Shown here: piece after piece, positions 61,421 through 64,000 of the stretch
How the letters are laid out: each line of letters starts with the position of its first letter
Position numbering within the stretch: the first letter of the stretch is position 1
Assembly: GCF_964355755.1 (NCBI RefSeq)
Contig: NC_092670.1
Span: 211,001-275,000 of the forward strand
Source of the DNA: Antedon mediterranea
Lineage: Eukaryota > Echinodermata > Crinoidea > Comatulida > Antedonidae
Length of the DNA stretch: 64,000 nucleotides
Direction of reading: 5' to 3'
The notes under the pieces: model-generated
Database searches by the model: none
What the model saw: only the letters and a program-made list of their open reading frames with translations
What the model was told of the DNA's origin: nothing
Made by a program: the position numbers and the translations under genes

Positions 61421-63961
61421 ATGGATTCAAGTAACGAGGCACGTAAACGTCATGATGAGGAGTTTGATCAGCACCTTGTCCAAATGAAGCCTTATGTCCT
61501 TAGACTTCCACACAAATCAGGTAACCTTACAATACATCTTGATTTCTTGAAGAATGAATTATCAATTAGTTTCCCTGTCTGCAATAAACGATATAAAAGA
61601 AGAAACAAGTACATTTGCCACACATAAACGTTTGCCAATCAACAAAATGTGTACAATTTAAGAATCTGAAATCTACACACAACAATAAATCATAGGATCA
61701 AACTCTGTTTAAAATGAATATGTAAACTTGTTTTGCAGATAGACAGTGTTGCGCCATGTGGATAAAAAAACTTTGCGAACCAACAGGATCAGGCATTACA
61801 GGAAGGTGAGACTAAATATGGTAGTGATATGACCAAATATGGTAATGATATTACATCATCATGTCCATATATGGGCACATCACATTTTTTCATCACATAA
61901 AGTTTGATAGTGTAGACAGAGCTTAAAACAGTGTACTACATTTTTATTTGGCACAGGGACATAAAATATTCCTAGATGAATTTCTTTATAGTTTTATTAA
62001 TCTATCTTTAACAGGAGAAATCGTAATATGTATTCTAAACTCCTTCTGCACATGCTCAAAAGAGGTGTAATTGAGGTTCCATTCACTAGTAAGCCAGAAA
62101 GTGAACAACTGCCAACGTTTCCATCATACATGGTTTGTAGTTTGTTTATTATACACATTTACCTTTCATATGTCATTGAGACTACTGTGTGTGAAATGGA
62201 TGCGTTGGTAAATGTATACATTTGTTCTTTTCAGGGTATCTACTTTGATGATCCAATTACTGTACAAAGTCCAAAAGGTCATTTCTTACCGGATTGGGTC
62301 ACTGGGGAACTCGGTGCGCCAAGTTCGTCATCAACACTTCGAAGCAGACAAGACTTTGATGATAAGACAGAGGTCACATGGTCCCATAGAAGGTTTGGAA
62401 CTATTTGGTGTTTTCATAAATGACATTTGTTGCTCTGGTGATAGTTATTACTGAGCATGTAAACTGCCATGTTGTTACTTACCTCCGCCAAGGAGGTATA
62501 TGTAATCGGTAGCGTGTGTTTGTTTGTTACTGAGCATGTAAACTGCCATGTTGTTATTTGTTGCTCTGGCGATAGTTATTACTGAGCATGTAAACTGCCA
62601 TGTTGTTATTTGTTGCTCTGGCGATAGTTATTACTGAGCATGTAAACTGCCATGTTATTTGTTGCTCTGGCGATAGTTATTACTGAGCATGTAAACTGCC
62701 ATGTTGTTATTTGTTGCTCTGGCGATAGTTATTACTGAGCATGTAAACTGCCATGTTGTTATTTCATTTATTTTGTCAGAAAAGAACAAATACATAACAA
62801 AGCAAAACAAATACAAACAAAACGAAAAGTTCAAAATTCAAAATGAATCACTGGCTCACCAAAATGGAAATTGAAAGAGAAAATACTTTAAAATTCTTAA
62901 TAAAAAATGTAAAATTATATGAAATGGTTAAAATCTTAATATATGTCCAATAAGATGGGTAATAATGTCAAAGGTTACCAATCCTGGATGAATTGTTTTA
63001 CCACTTCAATAGATACTGTATTATTATAGAATATCCCAATACATAATATTCACATTGTACAGTATTGTCCACTTATTGTAGGCGAACTAAAACAACGGGT
63101 GACGTTCTGTCTAGTGATACCGATTTTGAAGAAAAGGTCGCAAAAGCAAGAGTAAGATTTTGTTTTATTTTTGTGCATTTTGAGTTAGCAAGATAATATT
63201 TAGGATACAAGAAATTTGAGTTTTTTACAGTTTATAAATTGAAGCCCATTTAATTACTCTCATAATTAAATCTAAATATCTAAATAGGAAGGTATAAGAT
63301 CAAGAAGTAAACAAACGTATGCATATTCATCAGAAGAGGAGAAACAGAATGGAGCGCCAATCCGAAGAATAAAATCTCCTCGCCATAGTAAGGTAAGGGT
63401 AAGCGTTTTTAAATTTTCTGGTTCTTTTAAAATGATAATTAAAAGTGTATATCTATAAGTGTTATAGTAAATGCATACAATATTAAAAGTGTATATCTAT
63501 AAGTGTTATAGTAAATGCATACAATATTAAAAGTGTATATCTATAAGTGTTATAGTAAATGCATACAATATTTGGCTTGTAATATGTTTTCTATAGGGCG
63601 ATGCAAAACTGAAAAGTAACATTGAGTTTTCTGAGAGTGATAGTAATGGAACATCAAAACCTTTTATAACCACTAATAGGCTATCAAAAGGTAATAATAA
63701 GTTTCTTCTTTCATATGATATATCCAAAGTCCCACAATAATAAAAAGAAACTAATTGTCTATCAAACTCATTATATATTGTCTGATAAAATATAACAAGT
63801 TTACTTAATATTTTTTTTTTTTAGTTTCAGTTAGTAAAGATGAGGGCGCTATTGTTCGGGCTCATGAGAAAGAGATGGAAATGAAAACAAAAATGTTAGA
63901 GGCTAAATTCAATGAAGAAAAACTAACAATCCAACAATTACATGACCAGACAATACAAAAG
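61421..63961 (+). CDS. CEP112: CEP112-like centrosomal protein, N-terminal part (runs off window)
   Basis: Eight exons: 61421-61520, 61739-61805, 62015-62132, 62235-62392, 63082-63151, 63288-63392 (donor possibly 63398), 63597-63690 and 63831-63961. All frames join (phases 1, 2, 0, 2, 0, 0, 1, 0). The N-terminus has the DUF4485-type block of CEP112: EEFDQHLVQMKPYVLRLPHK, CCAMWIKKLCEPTGSGITGR, RNMYSKLLLHMLKRGVIEVP, PTFPSYMGIYFDDP and LPDWVTGELG. A charged, Ser-rich linker (SSDTDFEEKVAKAR, YAYSSEEEKQNG) follows, and the last visible exon begins a coiled coil (VRAHEKEMEMKTKMLEAKFN). Family members localise to centrosomes; molecular role is poorly known. Exon 8 has two in-frame acceptors four codons or less apart (TTAG and TTTCAG). 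The 5' UTR probably contains an intron, as acceptor-like TTTTTAAAG precedes the ATG. Confidence 0.87.
61812..61925 (-). mobile_element. Truncated palindromic MITE in CEP112-like intron 2
   Basis: Reverse-oriented copy of the family at 20572 and 23842: its end at 61925 reads, on the minus strand, AAGCTCTGTCTACACTATCA. The other end stops at ACCATATTTAG, about six bases from the exon 2 splice donor at 61806. Confidence 0.75.
62424..62764. repeat. Minisatellite, 52-bp unit, 6 copies, with an embedded foreign segment
   Basis: Units contain CTGAGCATGTAAACTGCCAT (starts near 62451, 62530, 62582, 62634, 62683, 62735). Between the first two is a variant stretch, ACCTCCGCCAAGGAGGTATA then TGTAATCGGTAGCGTGTG (62481-62520), a hairpin-led sequence typical of dispersed elements in marine invertebrate genomes. 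The array lies in CEP112-like intron 4. Confidence 0.9.
63441..63572. repeat. Minisatellite, 44-bp unit, 3 copies, CEP112-like intron 6
   Basis: Copies begin AAAAGTGTATATCTATAAGT at 63441, 63485 and 63529. The array ends about 25 bp before the exon 7 acceptor. Confidence 0.92.
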
Positions 63962-64000
63962 GTATAATAAGTAACGTTGTGGCTTCCTTTGGACCTATAG

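Overview
The window is AT-rich animal DNA with spliced genes: long introns, GT-AG junctions and consistent intron phases. All genes were rebuilt by reading exon ends by hand. The gene set, the compact introns of the housekeeping genes, the frequent TAGGCC-type words and the abundance of short DNA transposons and minisatellites suggest a marine invertebrate deuterostome, most likely an echinoderm. That assignment is inference; no species-diagnostic gene is present.

Layout. (1) 1-37,251, minus strand: the 5' three quarters of a netrin gene. Exon 1 (36,267-37,251) carries the signal peptide, laminin N-terminal domain and first EGF-like repeat; exon 2 (13,119-13,307) and exon 3 (265-414) carry the next two EGF-like repeats. 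The NTR/C345C exon lies beyond the left edge. Introns of 22.9 and 12.7 kb hold minisatellites, at least two kinds of short inverted-repeat elements and a 1.3-kb DNA transposon. (2) 37.3-42.6 kb: no recognisable gene. (3) 42,661-44,129, plus: a complete four-exon formiminotransferase-domain gene (FTCDNL1-like, 312 aa). (4) 44,679-46,439, minus: a membrane-anchored GST-like gene with two interchangeable first exons, convergent with (3). (5) 48,760-58,798, minus: a complete 19-exon ABCA3-like lipid transporter of 1,737 aa. (6) 61,421 to the right edge, plus: the first eight coding exons of a CEP112-like centrosomal protein, divergent from (5) with about 2.6 kb between start codons.

Netrin is a secreted guidance cue, the ABCA protein a lipid pump of lysosome-related membranes, the GST a detoxification-type enzyme, FTCDNL1 a folate-type transferase homologue and CEP112 a centrosomal coiled-coil protein. 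They do not form one pathway. From memory, the netrin/ABCA3 neighbourhood resembles human 16p13.3, where NTN3 and ABCA3 are close.

The most unusual feature is tandem duplication. About two dozen minisatellites (18-109 bp units) occur in 64 kb. One lies in coding sequence and gives the ABCA transporter three tandem acidic-dileucine motifs. Another, in the same gene, has copied an exon end with its splice donor eleven times into the next intron. Two other arrays were each split by a DNA transposon, leaving readable target-site duplications. I see no wholly new molecular system; the novelty lies in these repeat-gene interactions.
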